A stretch of DNA of 53,284 nt. Origin: CAZTVF01 sp964616985 (lineage in GTDB: Bacteria; Planctomycetota; Phycisphaerae; SM23-33). A program made the translations under genes and the position numbers. Positions 52,665 through 53,284 of the stretch are shown piece by piece (within the stretch, counting starts at the first letter, position 1; every line of letters starts with the position of its first letter). The notes under the pieces were generated by a model. That model searched no databases. It was not told the origin of the DNA and was given only the letters and a program-made list of their open reading frames with translations. The DNA lies in NCBI GenBank assembly GCA_964616985.1, contig CAZTVF010000024.1, positions 1-53,284 on the forward strand. Reading direction: 5' to 3'.

Positions 52665-53284
52665 CTAGGGCAGGAACTTGTCTACCTGCTTGAGCTTCCG
52701 CGGGAGGTATTCGCTGGCGACGAAGGCCAGGCCGTGCTTGGCCAGCGCCTGTTGTTCCACGCGGACGCCCATCTTGAGCATGTGGTTCATCGCATCCTGC
52801 CAGCCCTTGTGGTGGCGGATGAACGGATCATTTTTCATCGCGTCGGCCGCGCGTTTCTTGTCCACGTCCTTCAGCAGGTGCGTGGGCAGCTTGTACTCGA
52901 TGATGTCGTCGGGCGTCACGCCCAGGAAGCGGGCCTGCGGCACGCAGAAGAACTCGTTGAGGTGCGCCGCGTTGCCCGACCCCACCTTCAGCGTGCGATA
53001 GATGTTGAAGTAGCCGTACGGGTCGCCGTCGGTGAAGACGTAGACGGGCATCTTGCGATCATCGGCCAGGCGACGCACGAACCGGCGGCACGCCCGGCTG
53101 GGCACGCCGCCCATGGACACCAGGATGCAGTGATGCGTCGAGTAGAAGTCCTCCTCCACCAGGCGCTCGAACATGCCCTTGGTCTCGATGCACAGGATGA
53201 ACTTCGCCTGCGTGCGGAACTGCAGTTCCTCCACGACGGTCGGCACGCTGTACGCCCCGCTGCCGAAACGCGTGCAGTCGATCT
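52665..53284 (-). CDS. top6A: DNA topoisomerase VI subunit A (Top6A/Spo11 family), partial
   Basis: The C-terminal 206 residues of the DNA-cleaving subunit; the start lies beyond the window edge, and the frame is open there (DCTRFGSGAYSVPTVVEEL). The Toprim domain has Glu in CIETKGMFERL, the ILVSMGGVPSRACRRFVRRL segment, and Asp-x-Asp in VFTDGDPYGYFNIYRTLKVGS, followed by the LGVTPDDIIEY motif. The spacing matches archaeal Top6A. The catalytic tyrosine lies upstream of the window. Top6B would be expected upstream. The enzyme is common in archaea and plants but patchy in bacteria, including some planctomycetes. Confidence 0.92.
   Translation of the reverse strand, partial: IDCTRFGSGAYSVPTVVEELQFRTQAKFILCIETKGMFERLVEEDFYSTHHCILVSMGGVPSRACRRFVRRLADDRKMPVYVFTDGDPYGYFNIYRTLKVGSGNAAHLNEFFCVPQARFLGVTPDDIIEYKLPTHLLKDVDKKRAADAMKNDPFIRHHKGWQDAMNHMLKMGVRVEQQALAKHGLAFVASEYLPRKLKQVDKFLP

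Overview
The window is high-GC (mostly about 65-70% by eye) bacterial chromosome that looks like a member of the Planctomycetota, probably near class Phycisphaerae. I infer this from the gene content: a T2SS/T4P-like operon with several prepilin-type proteins, abundant glycoside-hydrolase-like enzymes, an MCE lipid transporter, a topoisomerase VI A subunit and numerous dispersed intergenic palindromes. No rRNA or universal phylogenetic marker is present, so the assignment is moderate at best.

Layout. (1) 1-6055 looks like the proximal end of a genomic island inserted at the 3' end of ssrA. It carries a type IIG restriction-modification gene broken by an in-frame amber codon, an unknown small protein, a tyrosine-recombinase-like integrase, and a cluster of integrase-arm-like repeats next to the tmRNA. 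(2) 6056-6407 is a complete tmRNA gene (minus strand) with tag ANPQMAMAA; its partner smpB is at 28336-28821. (3) 6696-9797 is a two-gene unit: a URO-D-fold protein and an uncharacterised large enzyme-like protein. (4) 9819-22135 is one long, tightly overlapping minus-strand operon for a hybrid type II secretion/type IV pilus-like machine: three prepilins, PilM/PilN-like, PilO/GspM-like, a PilT-like ATPase, GspE, GspF, a PilP/GspC-like protein, a secretin and a TPR lipoprotein. (5) 22522-25181 holds a lipoprotein, a dienelactone-hydrolase-like enzyme, a secreted protein and a small zinc-ribbon membrane protein. (6) 25182-28335 holds repeats, a degraded glycosidase remnant, a sodium:amino-acid symporter with an overlapping 37-residue small subunit, and a REP-associated tyrosine transposase between mirrored palindromes. 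(7) 28336-33393 encodes SmpB, RsmB, Fmt and a KimA-like APC permease. (8) 33633-40548 encodes a glycosyltransferase, a GNAT enzyme, a GH78-like rhamnosidase, an ArgA-like acetyltransferase and MlaF/MlaD. (9) 40839-46928 is a minus-strand carbohydrate-enzyme group. (10) 47105-49963 is polA. (11) 50071-53284 encodes a GT-C-like membrane protein and the C-terminal part of topoisomerase VI subunit A, cut by the window edge.

The genes of (4) should work as one envelope-spanning complex. ssrA and smpB together give trans-translation. rsmB, smpB and fmt form a translation-related neighbourhood. The glycosidases, GT and SGNH hydrolase suggest polysaccharide use or remodelling. The most notable observations are the broken restriction system in an ssrA island, the RAYT/REP element, the hybrid secretion operon, the small transporter subunit, several dispersed palindromic repeat families, and the bacterial topoisomerase VI.
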